This document shows positions 41,760-51,737 of a stretch of DNA of 64,000 nt, one piece after another. Position 1 is the first letter of the stretch. Each line of letters begins with the position of its first letter. The stretch is from the NCBI GenBank assembly GCA_045863195.1, contig BTUI01000002.1, forward strand, positions 62,001 through 126,000. The letters run 5' to 3'. The position numbers and the translations under genes were made by a program. Under the pieces are notes generated by a model, which had not been told where the DNA came from, did no database searches, and saw nothing but the letters and a program-made list of their open reading frames with translations. The DNA is from W-Chloroflexi-9 sp045863195 (GTDB lineage Bacteria > Chloroflexota > Dehalococcoidia > UBA2979).

Positions 41760-41987
41760 ATGAGTGATCTGCGCGCCGCCGAGGCGGTCCAGCAACGGAA
41801 GGGGTTGATGGTCTTCCTCGCGCTCGCGGTGCTGACCGTCATCGAGTACGTCATCGCGGTGAGCCTGGACTCCACGCCGCTCCTCGTCACGATGCTCGCG
41901 GTGGCGGCCGGGGCGAAGTGCTGGGCGATCACCGTCTACTTCATGCACGTCACACGCCTGTGGCGCGGCGAGGAGGCCCACTCATGA
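41760..41987 (+). CDS. cytochrome c oxidase subunit IV family protein
   Basis: Predicted 75 aa with two membrane helices (about 14-33 and 40-62) and the family ending AKCWAITVYFMHVTRL. Small structural subunit of prokaryotic aa3 oxidases. GGAG precedes ATG 41760; ATGA overlap with the next gene. Confidence 0.88.
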   Translation: MSDLRAAEAVQQRKGLMVFLALAVLTVIEYVIAVSLDSTPLLVTMLAVAAGAKCWAITVYFMHVTRLWRGEEAHS

Positions 41988-42568
41988 GCGCAGCGGTCGC
42001 ACACGGCCAGGAACACATCGATCCGGTCGCGCACGCGTGGCACCGGGTGCGCATCAACCGGCTAGGCCTCTGGCTCTTCCTGATCTCGGACGGCGCGCTG
42101 TTCGCGATCTTCGCCGCCTCCCGCTTCTACATCGGCGGCACGGCGACCGACCCGCACCTGAACCAGGCGCTGGGCCTGGCGATCACGTCGCTGCTGCTGC
42201 TGTCGTCGTTCAGCGCCTACCGCGCGGAGACGGCGTTCGCGCACGGCAACACCGCGCACGGCCGCACGATGCTCCTCGCGACGATCGTGATGGGCCTCGC
42301 GTTCGCCGGCGGCGTGGCGTACGAGTGGTCGATCGCCGAGTTCTCCGTGTCGGAGGCGTACGGGACGGCGTTCTTCTCCATGACCGGGATGCACGCGTTC
42401 CACGTGATGACCGGCATCCTGTTCCTTACGCTGATCTGGGCGAAGTCCGGCAACGGCCGCTACTCGGGCGGGCCGGGCGTGTGGCCGGTCACCGCGACGG
42501 TGATCTACTGGCACTTCGTGGACGTGGTCTGGGTGTTCTTCTACCCGACCCTGTACCTGCTGAAGTAG
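41984..42568 (+). CDS. coxC: cytochrome c oxidase subunit III
   Basis: Predicted 194 aa, five helices (short form). Family phrases: LGLWLFLISDGALFAIFAA, FFSMTGMHAFHVMTGILFL, and the C-terminal VIYWHFVDVVWVFFYPTLYL with the conserved His. Part of the coxBA-IV-C operon; AGGAGG lies within the end of the preceding gene, 8 nt before ATG 41984. Confidence 0.93.
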   Translation: MSAAVAHGQEHIDPVAHAWHRVRINRLGLWLFLISDGALFAIFAASRFYIGGTATDPHLNQALGLAITSLLLLSSFSAYRAETAFAHGNTAHGRTMLLATIVMGLAFAGGVAYEWSIAEFSVSEAYGTAFFSMTGMHAFHVMTGILFLTLIWAKSGNGRYSGGPGVWPVTATVIYWHFVDVVWVFFYPTLYLLK

Positions 42569-42573
42569 CCGGA

Positions 42574-43128
42574 GTGGAGGGGACCCCGGCCACGGTACGC
42601 ACCGCGGTTCGAGTGCCGCGCGAGCGGTCGTGGCCGGTATCGAGCGCCGCTGTCCGCCGCTACGGCGGGGCGGCGCTCGTCTGCTTCGCCCTCTGCTGGA
42701 CCGTCTCGCTCGCCTGGTGGCTGCTGCTCCCGGACGCGCGCATCGTGTCCATCGAGGTCCCCGCCGGCACCTCGGCGGCGATCGCCCGAGGCGAGGCGGT
42801 GTCGGTGATTCCCGATCGCCTGCTCCTGCGCCGAGGCGACACGCTGGCGATCCGTAACGACGACACGGTGGTGCACCAGGTGGGCACGGACCTGGTGCCG
42901 CCCGCCACCACGCTTCGCATCCCGGTGACGGACTCGCTCTTCGCGAGCGGCTCGCTCTCCTGCTCGATCCACCCGAACGGCGTGCTGGCGCTGTCGCCAC
43001 TCGCGCGCCCGAGCCTCGCGAGCACGGCGATCCCGACGCTCCTTGCGGGCGTACCGACCTCGATCTCCGCGATCGTCGCGCTGGCGGTCGTGCACCGCCT
43101 CGGCCGCGACGAGGAGGACGAGGCGTAG
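42574..43128 (+). CDS. membrane-anchored cupredoxin-like protein in cox operon
   Basis: Predicted 184 aa. N-terminal helix (about 30-52), a beta-sandwich with GDTLAIRNDDTVVHQVGTD and SGSLSCSIHPNG (candidate copper ligands: His in VVHQ, Cys and His in SCSIHP), then a C-terminal helix (about 150-172). The order H...C-x2-H resembles a type 1 or CuA-like site, with a ligand Met missing. It starts 5 nt after coxC and may donate copper or electrons to the oxidase. Start codon uncertain (GTG 42574 or GTG 42613). Confidence 0.65.
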   Translation: MEGTPATVRTAVRVPRERSWPVSSAAVRRYGGAALVCFALCWTVSLAWWLLLPDARIVSIEVPAGTSAAIARGEAVSVIPDRLLLRRGDTLAIRNDDTVVHQVGTDLVPPATTLRIPVTDSLFASGSLSCSIHPNGVLALSPLARPSLASTAIPTLLAGVPTSISAIVALAVVHRLGRDEEDEA

Positions 43129-43157
43129 CGCTGCGCGTCGTGGAGCAGCAGAAGCAG

Positions 43158-43184
43158 AAGGGGCCGGCAGATGCCGGCCCCTTT
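43158..43184. terminator. strong bidirectional terminator
   Basis: 11-bp stem, 43158-43168 pairing with 43173-43183, loop AGAT, followed by T on the plus strand. It separates the end of the cox operon from the convergent SDR gene. Confidence 0.75.
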
Positions 43185-43204
43185 GTACGTTGACCGCGGG
43201 TGCG

Positions 43205-44038
43205 CTACGCGCGGGTCAGCGGCTGCAGCGGGAGTTCCATGGCCGTGAGGCTGAACTCCTTCATCATGTCGTACGCGTAGTCGATGCGGCCGGTGAGGGC
43301 CTTCGGGTCGCCCGAGACCAACTTGAAGCACGCCTCCGCCATGTGCTCGACGGGCGTCTCGCGCTCCTTCGTGTCTTCGCGCACCAGCTTGTGGTGCACC
43401 GTGCCCGGCGTCGCCACGAGGCCCGGCGAGATCACGTTGACGGCGATGTTGTCCGCGTACACCTCGGACGCGAGGCCCGTGGTGAAGCGCTCCAGTGCCG
43501 CCTTGCACATGCCGTACACGGTGCCGCCGCGGCCGCCCGCGTCCGCGGCGGGGTGCCGCGCCGCGCCTGAGGAGACGTTCACGATCCAGCCGGCGCCCTT
43601 CTCGCGCATGGCGGGCATGACCATCTGCGCCAGGTGGAACGGCGCGTAGACCTGGACCTCCTGCATCAGCCGGTAGCGGCGCTCCGGGAAGTCCTGCACG
43701 GGGATGAAGAACGTCACCGCCGCGTTGTTCACGAGGATGTCGATGGTGCCGTACGCATCCTGCGCCTGCTGGATCAACTCCTTGCGGCTCTCGCCGTCGG
43801 ACAGGTCCACGCGCACCGCGGTCGCCTCGCCACCCGCCTCGCGGATGTTTTTCACGACACTGCTGATGCTGCCTTCCATCGGGTTGTCGCCGTCGTTCAT
43901 CGTGCGGGCGGCGACGACCACCTTCGCCCCGGCCATCGCGTAGCGGACCGCGATCGCCTCGCCGATGCCGCGGGAGGCGCCGGTGACGACCGCCACCTTG
44001 CCCTTCAGCGGGCCGTCCATGTTTGCCTTCGGTGCCAT
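43205..44038 (-). CDS. short-chain dehydrogenase/reductase
   Basis: Predicted 277 aa. Cofactor motif TGASRGIG (about 20-27), NNAAV, catalytic Ser in NVSSGAA and YGMCK as the Y-x3-K pair. NAD(P)-dependent oxidation or reduction of an unidentified alcohol/ketone. AGGAG precedes ATG 44038. A TAGGT-N5-ACCTA inverted repeat (44067-44081) just upstream could be an operator. Confidence 0.9.
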   Translation of the reverse strand: MAPKANMDGPLKGKVAVVTGASRGIGEAIAVRYAMAGAKVVVAARTMNDGDNPMEGSISSVVKNIREAGGEATAVRVDLSDGESRKELIQQAQDAYGTIDILVNNAAVTFFIPVQDFPERRYRLMQEVQVYAPFHLAQMVMPAMREKGAGWIVNVSSGAARHPAADAGGRGGTVYGMCKAALERFTTGLASEVYADNIAVNVISPGLVATPGTVHHKLVREDTKERETPVEHMAEACFKLVSGDPKALTGRIDYAYDMMKEFSLTAMELPLQPLTRA

Positions 44039-44163
44039 GAGCGTGCTCCTGGGAACTGCATGCGATAGGTGTGCAACCTACCACCCGCGCGTGGGGCGGG
44101 GGAGCGGCCAGACGTGCGACCCGAACGCCCAGCCGCCTGGGTCACGCGAGGAGTGTGGACGCC

Positions 44164-45072
44164 CTAGCCGGCGTCCGCGAGCACCTCGTCCACCGTGCGG
44201 CGCGCCATCGCGGCGAACGCCGGCAGGCTGTCGATGTAGTACGGCAGCGCGATCATCGCCCAGGAGAGCGCCCAGCCGCGCCCGCGTGTCCACGTGTCGT
44301 CGTCCACCTCGACCGCCGCGCGGAAGGTGTGGCGCGCCTCGGGCGGGAGGATCGTCCACGCCGGCAGGAGATCGCACGCCGGGTCGCCGGTGCCGAGGCA
44401 CCCGAAGTCGATCACGCCGGTGATGCGGCCGTCCTGCGCCAGCACGTTGCCCGGCAGCAGGTCGCCGTGGAGCCACCTCGGCGGCCCCGTCCACTCAGGC
44501 GCGCGGAGTGCCGCCTCCCACGCGGCCGTCACCGCCTCGATCTCCACGAGGCCGGTCGAGGCGGCGATCGCCTCGCGCATCGCACGGTCGCGCTGACGGA
44601 GCGGGACGCCTCGGAAGGAGTTGTGCGCACCCGGCGTCGGGCCGCCGGTCGCGTCCACCCCGCGCATCGCCACCACGAACGCGGCGAGGTCGCGCGCGGC
44701 GCGGTGCGGGTCGCCGATGCGGTCGCGCTCGGCGGGTTCGCCGGCGACCCAACGATGGACGGCCCAGCGGCACGGATAGCCCTCGCCGGGCTCGCCGGCC
44801 GCGAGCGCCTCCGGCACCGCGAGGGGGAGACGCGGAGCGAGGCGTGGGAGCCAGTCGCGTTCCTTGTTGAACTTGTCTTCGCGCGCCGCGGAGGGCCGCC
44901 GAGGGAGCCGCACGGACATCTCGTCGCCGAGCCGGAAGATCACGTTGTCGGTACCGCCCGGCTCGACGCGCGTCAGCGGGAGCGCCGCCCACGCCGGGAA
45001 CTGGGCCGCGAGGAGACGCCGCACCAGCGCCTCATCGATCGGGAACTCGTCAGCGTGCAGCGTCGTGACGAT
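44164..45072 (-). CDS. aminoglycoside-phosphotransferase-like kinase with apparent ATC start
   Basis: Predicted 302 aa from ATC 45072. APH fold: GTDNVIFRLGDEMSVRLPR (ATP loop), catalytic WLHGDLLPGNVL (HGD-x3-N) and VIDFGCLGTGDPACDLLPAW (DFG-like). Members phosphorylate small molecules; resistance is not implied. The family N-terminus (HADE-x2-ID-x2-LVRRLLAAQFP) lies upstream of the first canonical start, GTG 45024. In frame back to the TGA at 45096 there is no ATG/GTG/TTG, but ATC 45072 follows CGGAGG (45084-45079) by exactly 6 nt. Confidence 0.85.
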   Translation of the reverse strand: MVTTLHADEFPIDEALVRRLLAAQFPAWAALPLTRVEPGGTDNVIFRLGDEMSVRLPRRPSAAREDKFNKERDWLPRLAPRLPLAVPEALAAGEPGEGYPCRWAVHRWVAGEPAERDRIGDPHRAARDLAAFVVAMRGVDATGGPTPGAHNSFRGVPLRQRDRAMREAIAASTGLVEIEAVTAAWEAALRAPEWTGPPRWLHGDLLPGNVLAQDGRITGVIDFGCLGTGDPACDLLPAWTILPPEARHTFRAAVEVDDDTWTRGRGWALSWAMIALPYYIDSLPAFAAMARRTVDEVLADAG

Positions 45073-45093
45073 CGAGGGCCTCCGTGCCGTCGT

Positions 45094-46005
45094 TCAGGCG
45101 CCGGGAGCGTCGGTGGCCCGCCACGCCGCGAGCGCCGTCTCGGCGCGGGCGGCGATGGTGGGGGACGCGCCGTGCACGAGACGCCGATCGCGCATCCAGC
45201 GCTGATGGAGGGCCTCGTCGTGGGTGCTGATGGACGCCTCGAATCGGTCCGCAAGGGCGACCGTGTGGCGGTCGACACCGAGCGCCGCGAGCGCGCCGGC
45301 CGCGGACGGCACGGGCAGCCGCAGCGCCCCGGACGCGCCCAGAAGCCCGGCGACCGCCTCGCCGGTCAGCACATGGTCGGCGTCCAGCCGGACGGAATGA
45401 CTGAGGATGAACGCGTTCAACGCCAGCCGAACGTGCGGCGTTTCCGAGGCGCGGAAGATAGGAAACGTCGAGGCGTCTCCCACGACCTGGTTCTCGGCCA
45501 CCTCGACCGCGTCGAAACGGACGGTGCCCTGCACCATCTCCGGGAGGTACGACTTCGGGGTGCCCTCGTCGATGTGGACGCCGGCCTGCCCGCGCGGCAG
45601 GACGGCGAACGGCGGCTCGTTCTGCTTCGCGCTCACGATGAGTTCGTCCACGTGCGCCGCAGCGGCCAACCACGTCTTCCAGCCGTCCAGCCGCCTCGCG
45701 CCGCCCGTGTTCTGGAGTGTGGTGCCGGGGAGGCGTCCGCTCTGGTCCTCGGTGTTGACGAACGACCGCCAGCCGGAGATGGCCGGGAGCGTGGGGAAGC
45801 AGCGGGTGATCGTCGCCTGGTAGCCGGCGAGGAAGACCCACGCGAGCCGGTCCGCCATGGCGCCGCCGATGATGGCGACGGCCAGCGGGTCCGGGCCGTT
45901 CACGCCGCCCTCGATCCACGCGCGGTGGTAGTCCGCCTCGTCTGGCGCATCAATGGGGGCGATCACGCCGGTGCGGATGCGCTCGATGAGTTCGGGGACG
46001 TCCAC
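45094..46005 (-). CDS. divergent acyl-CoA-dehydrogenase-like protein
   Basis: Predicted 303 aa, shorter than the usual 370-390. The central part resembles the beta domain of acyl-CoA dehydrogenases: LDGWKTWLAAAAHVDELIVSAKQ, then PEMVQGTVRFDAVEVAENQVVGD, followed by helices. The catalytic Glu region and the family C-terminal signature are not recognisable, so it may be a non-catalytic relative. GTG 46005 has AGGAG upstream. The next gene begins 21 nt later in the same frame. Confidence 0.6.
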   Translation of the reverse strand: MDVPELIERIRTGVIAPIDAPDEADYHRAWIEGGVNGPDPLAVAIIGGAMADRLAWVFLAGYQATITRCFPTLPAISGWRSFVNTEDQSGRLPGTTLQNTGGARRLDGWKTWLAAAAHVDELIVSAKQNEPPFAVLPRGQAGVHIDEGTPKSYLPEMVQGTVRFDAVEVAENQVVGDASTFPIFRASETPHVRLALNAFILSHSVRLDADHVLTGEAVAGLLGASGALRLPVPSAAGALAALGVDRHTVALADRFEASISTHDEALHQRWMRDRRLVHGASPTIAARAETALAAWRATDAPGA

Positions 46006-46070
46006 CTTCGCGCTCCTGTCCGGCTGTGGCCGTGCCAGCGTAGGGCGCGTGGAGGCGGTCGTGGAGTCGA

Positions 46071-46145
46071 TGGTGGGCCCGCAGGGATTCGAACCCTGAA
46101 CCGATGGATTAAAAGTCCACTGCTCTGCCGTTGAGCTACGGGCCC
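46071..46145 (-). tRNA. tRNA-Lys(TTT)
   Basis: A 72-nt cloverleaf, 46145 to 46074 on the minus strand, with 7-bp acceptor GGGCCCG/CGGGCCC, D arm GCTC/GAGC, anticodon loop CTTTTAA (anticodon TTT), T arm CAGGG/CCCTG with TTCGAAT, discriminator A. The CCA end is encoded (46073-46071). Confidence 0.95.
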
Positions 46146-46366
46146 ACTGTCAGGTTACTAGGATCGGATCGGCCGAGATAGGACGGCACGTAAGGTGCCG
46201 GGACACGGCGTTGCCGGCCGGATCGCGTGCGATTCCGCCGCCCTCCGGTACGCTATGGATCGGGCAACAGCGCCGCCGGACGCTCCGTACCGGTGGCCGA
46301 AACCGCTCACTTCGCTGCGCCGATGTCGAGCGCGGCTGTTCAACTCAGGGCAGGCAGGGAGACGAC
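46146..46366. promoter_or_regulatory. tRNA/katG intergenic region
   Basis: 221 bp. A CGGCAC-N5-GTGCCG inverted repeat (46184-46200) lies about 50 bp upstream of a plus-strand -10-like TACGCT (46249-46254), which would give a katG leader of about 105 nt ending in AGGGAG. No Fur/PerR-type A+T-rich box is evident. Confidence 0.4.
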
Positions 46367-48523
<2,157 letters not shown>

Positions 48524-48548
48524 TTGGCCTGCACGGGACGCGAGCCAG

Positions 48549-48578
48549 CGAGGCCGGCGGGGCAACCCGCCGGCCTCG
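48549..48578 (+). terminator. katG terminator hairpin with GCAA tetraloop
   Basis: 13-bp perfect stem, 48549-48561 with 48566-48578, loop GCAA, 25 nt after the katG stop. No T-run, but the stability and position fit a terminator. Confidence 0.6.
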
Positions 48579-48725
48579 TCGCTGTTCCGAAGGGCAATCG
48601 AGGGTTCGTCAGAATCTTGTGGCGGAGTCCCAACGTTATCGGGCCGTACGTCCGTAGGGCGTACACCGGTTAGCCTGCATCCTCGCTGAGCAACTGCCGC
48701 ATGCGGCAACGGAGAGAGGATCCAG
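48579..48725 (+). promoter_or_regulatory. promoter region of the multicopper oxidase gene
   Basis: TAGCCT (48671-48676) is the -10 candidate. An imperfect inverted repeat with arms GTACGTCC (46-53) and GGCGTAC (58-64), 48646-48664, covers the -35 position and may bind a regulator. A GAGAGGA Shine-Dalgarno follows at about 48714-48720. Confidence 0.45.
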
Positions 48726-50072
48726 ATGGACGTATTGCGACGCCTCCGGTGGTTCGCGGCGCCCGCACTCATCGCCTCGGCGATGGTGGCGGTGGCCTGC
48801 TCCCCGGACACGCCGAACCCGAACCTGTCGGACGAAGCGCCGGCGGGTGGCCAGACCGCGGCCGCCCCTGAGCCGGTGTCCGCCGATGTGCTGCTCGGCG
48901 AGCTGTACATCAAGCCCGGTGTCATCACGGCGCCGGAGGGCGCACCGCTCACCCTCAACGTCACGAACGAAGGCGTGCTTGACCACGACCTCCAGATCGA
49001 GGGCGGCCCCGCGACGGCGATGCTGAAGCCGGGCACCGCGGAGGCGCTGGACGCCAGCGGCCTGGCGGCCGGCGAGTACGTGCTGTTCTGCTCCGTCCCC
49101 GGCCACCGCGAGGGCGGCATGACCGCGCGTCTCACCATCACCCCGGCGCCCGAGGGCGCCGCGCACGGTGACGCGACACACACGCCCGCTGCGGGCGCCG
49201 CGGACGGCACCATGACCGCAGAGGAGATGGACGCGCTGCACCTCGCGGTGATCGCGGAGTTCCCGGCGGCGACAGAGGGCCTCGGCAACCAGCCGATGGA
49301 GCCGGTGATCGTGGACGGCGTGAAGGTCTTTGAACTGACCGCCTCCGAAGTCCAGTGGGAAGTCGAGCCGGGCAAGTTCCGCGCCGCGATGGCCTACAAC
49401 GGCCAGGTGCCGGGCCCGGAGATCCGCGTCGACCTGGGCGACCAGGTGCGCATCATCCTGCACAACGAGCTGCACCACTCCACCTCGATCCACTTCCACG
49501 GCCTGCTCGTCCCGAACGCCATGGACGGCGTCCCGGGCATCACGCAGCCGCCGGTGAAGCCGGGTGAGTCGTTCACCTACGAGTTCACGGTCCGCAACAG
49601 CGGCTCGCACATGTACCACTCCCACCACGACGCCGCGGTGCAGGTGCCGATGGGCCTCCTCGGCGCGTTCGTGGTGAACGATCCCGCCGACCAGCCGGTC
49701 GACCAGGATCTGGTCATGATCCTGAACGACGGCCCGCTGGGGTACACGATCAACGGCAAGGGCTTCCCGGCCACCACCCCGATCGTGGCGCAGTTCGGCG
49801 AGACCGTCCGCATCCGCTACATGAACGAGGGCCTGCAGATCCACCCGATGCACCTGCACGGCATCCCGCAGCTCGTCGTCGCCCGCGACGGCTACCCGCT
49901 GCCGCAGCCGTACATGGCGGACGTGGTGACGGTGGCGCCGGGCGAACGCATCGACGTCATCGTGGATGCGACGGAACTCGGCGTGTGGGCGTTCCACTGC
50001 CACATCCTGACGCACGCCGAGAGCAGCCAGGGGATGTTCGGCATGGTGACCGCGTTCATCGTGAACGAGTAA
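48726..50072 (+). CDS. three-cupredoxin multicopper oxidase lipoprotein
   Basis: Predicted 448 aa. Lipobox VAVAC (C25). Domain 1 (about 50-140) is a stand-alone plastocyanin-like cupredoxin with a complete type 1 site: H87, C122, H127, M132. Domains 2-3 (about 190-448) form a two-domain laccase-like oxidase: H256/H258 (HFHG), H298/H300 (HSHHD), H373/H376/H378 (HPMHLHG), and H424-C425-H426 with H430 and M437. The extra electron-entry cupredoxin is fused to an O2-reducing (or nitrite-reducing) core. GAGAGGA precedes ATG 48726. Confidence 0.88.
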   Translation: MDVLRRLRWFAAPALIASAMVAVACSPDTPNPNLSDEAPAGGQTAAAPEPVSADVLLGELYIKPGVITAPEGAPLTLNVTNEGVLDHDLQIEGGPATAMLKPGTAEALDASGLAAGEYVLFCSVPGHREGGMTARLTITPAPEGAAHGDATHTPAAGAADGTMTAEEMDALHLAVIAEFPAATEGLGNQPMEPVIVDGVKVFELTASEVQWEVEPGKFRAAMAYNGQVPGPEIRVDLGDQVRIILHNELHHSTSIHFHGLLVPNAMDGVPGITQPPVKPGESFTYEFTVRNSGSHMYHSHHDAAVQVPMGLLGAFVVNDPADQPVDQDLVMILNDGPLGYTINGKGFPATTPIVAQFGETVRIRYMNEGLQIHPMHLHGIPQLVVARDGYPLPQPYMADVVTVAPGERIDVIVDATELGVWAFHCHILTHAESSQGMFGMVTAFIVNE

Positions 50073-50181
50073 CCGTCCGCCTCGGACACTCCGGGACGGG
50101 GGCGCAGCGATGCGCCCCCGTCCTGCGTCCGAGGCCGGTGCGCTAGCCTGTTGCTCGCATTGACGCAGGGGAGCGCGCCGC

Positions 50182-50970
50182 ATGCTCGTTGCCACGTGGA
50201 ACGTGAACTCGATCAACGCGCGCATGCCGCGCTTGCTCGAGTTCCTGGAGGCGCACCGGCCGGACGTGCTCTGCCTCCAGGAGACGAAGGTCGCCTCGGA
50301 GACGTTCCCGCGCATGGACCTCGCCGCGGCCGGGTACCAGGCCGTCGATCACTCCGGCGGGCGCTGGGCCGGCGTGGCGCTCCTCGTGCGGAACGGCCTC
50401 ACCGTCTCGGACGTCCGGCAGGGGCTGCCGGGCGAGCCGCTGACCGAGGACGCGCGCTGGATCGAGGCAGTCGTCGAGGGCATCCGCTTCGCGTCCGTGT
50501 ACGTGATCAACGGCCGCACGCTGGACGACCCGATGTTCGCGCACAAACTCGCGTTCCTGGAGGCGATGCGGTCACACCTCGGCGGGTACGCGGCGGCGCC
50601 GGCCGCGCTGCCGATGGTGGTGAGCGGCGACTTCAACATCGCCCCCGCCGACATCGACGTATTCGACCCGCGCTCGTTCGAGAACGCGACCCATGTGACG
50701 CCGGAGGAGCGTGCGTTGCTGGCGGGCATCCTCGCGGACGCGGTACTCGTCGATGCCTACCGGCACCTGTCGCCGGACACGGTGCAGTACACGTGGTGGG
50801 ACTACCGGATGGGCGCGTTCCACAAGAACCTGGGCCTGCGGATCGACCTGATGCTTGCGAGCCGGTCGCTCGCGCCGCGGCTCCGCGCGTGCGGCATCGC
50901 GCGCGACTTCCGCAAGGGCCCGAAGCCCTCCGACCACGTGCCCGTGCTGCTGGAGATCGCCGAACCGTAG
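50182..50970 (+). CDS. xthA: exodeoxyribonuclease III family AP endonuclease
   Basis: Predicted 262 aa. Motifs of the EEP fold: ATWNVNSINAR, LCLQETKV (catalytic Glu), SGDFNIAPADIDV and the C-terminal PSDHVPVLLEI (catalytic His). Mg-dependent repair nuclease acting on abasic sites. GGGGAG precedes ATG 50182; TAGCCT near 50144 is a -10 candidate. Confidence 0.93.
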   Translation: MLVATWNVNSINARMPRLLEFLEAHRPDVLCLQETKVASETFPRMDLAAAGYQAVDHSGGRWAGVALLVRNGLTVSDVRQGLPGEPLTEDARWIEAVVEGIRFASVYVINGRTLDDPMFAHKLAFLEAMRSHLGGYAAAPAALPMVVSGDFNIAPADIDVFDPRSFENATHVTPEERALLAGILADAVLVDAYRHLSPDTVQYTWWDYRMGAFHKNLGLRIDLMLASRSLAPRLRACGIARDFRKGPKPSDHVPVLLEIAEP

Positions 50971-50981
50971 ACGCCGCGCGG

Positions 50982-51737
50982 CTAGCGCCTCGGCGGGCGG
51001 TCGGGGAAGGCCATCCAGGTGGCGAACCGCGCGAGGCGCACGGCGCGCCGAGCGCGCGCGCGCAGGCCGCCGCGCTCCCGTGGCTGCGAGGCGAGCGTCA
51101 GGAGCGCCTCGGCGAATCCGGAGCGCACCGGATGTCCGTGCCCGGCGAGTCCGAACGGCGTCGCGTCTTCCTCCGCGAAGCGGGCGAGCGTGGCGAGGTA
51201 CTCGCGGTCGTCCACGTTCGCGGCGGCGAGCGACCGTGCGAGGCCGTCCGGGTGCGAGATGACGAGGTCGCCGACGAGGCTGACGCCGGCATCCCACGCG
51301 ATGAAGCAGGTGGATCCGAGCGTGTGACCGGGCGTGAGGACCGCCTCGATCCCCGGCGCGATCTCCTCGCGGCGCTCGATCGGCGCATCGACGCGCACGT
51401 CGGTGCGGATGCGGCCCCGACGCGCGAGGCCCGGCGCCACGCGCCAGCCGTCCTCGGTCGCCACGCAGTCGCCGATGCCGAGACGGACGCGCGCGTGCAG
51501 CGCCTGCGCGACGGCTCCGGCCGCGGCAGCGTGGTCGAAGTGTCCGTGGGTGAGCAGGACATCCGTCACGGGGGCGCCGTCCGCGATCTCCCGTGCCTGC
51601 GACACCACCGCGTGGGTGTTGCCGCTGAAGCCGGGGTCCACGAGCACGTACGAGCCGTCGCGCGTGCGGATCAGGTAGACGTTGCTGCCGCGCGTGCGCT
51701 CCAGCCACCAGATGCCGGGGGTGACCTCGACCGCCAC
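50982..51737 (-). CDS. MBL-fold metallo-hydrolase
   Basis: Predicted 251 aa. Metal site THGHFDH (H-x-H-x-D-H), later His in TPGHTLGS and LVGDLVISHPDG with the bridging Asp, and a basic C-terminal tail. Substrate unknown. GTG 51737 overlaps the last base of the AlgH gene stop (TAGTG), so translation is coupled. Confidence 0.87.
   Translation of the reverse strand: MAVEVTPGIWWLERTRGSNVYLIRTRDGSYVLVDPGFSGNTHAVVSQAREIADGAPVTDVLLTHGHFDHAAAAGAVAQALHARVRLGIGDCVATEDGWRVAPGLARRGRIRTDVRVDAPIERREEIAPGIEAVLTPGHTLGSTCFIAWDAGVSLVGDLVISHPDGLARSLAAANVDDREYLATLARFAEEDATPFGLAGHGHPVRSGFAEALLTLASQPRERGGLRARARRAVRLARFATWMAFPDRPPRR

Noticed and set aside
39036..41981. 981-codon open frame antisense to the cox genes
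   Set aside because: Composition is Arg/His/Asp-rich as expected for the complement of GC-rich coding DNA, and the forward strand encodes unmistakable oxidase subunits.
44164..45072. aminoglycoside resistance gene
   Set aside because: The fold is shared by many kinases of small molecules and homoserine-like substrates; nothing in the context indicates resistance.
44164..46005. APH plus ACAD-like pair as a levulinate/4-hydroxyacyl (LvaA/ACAD11) pathway
   Set aside because: The kinase has HGDLLPGN rather than the HGDYRxGN form of LvaA-type kinases, the ACAD-like protein lacks recognisable catalytic motifs, and no other pathway gene is present.
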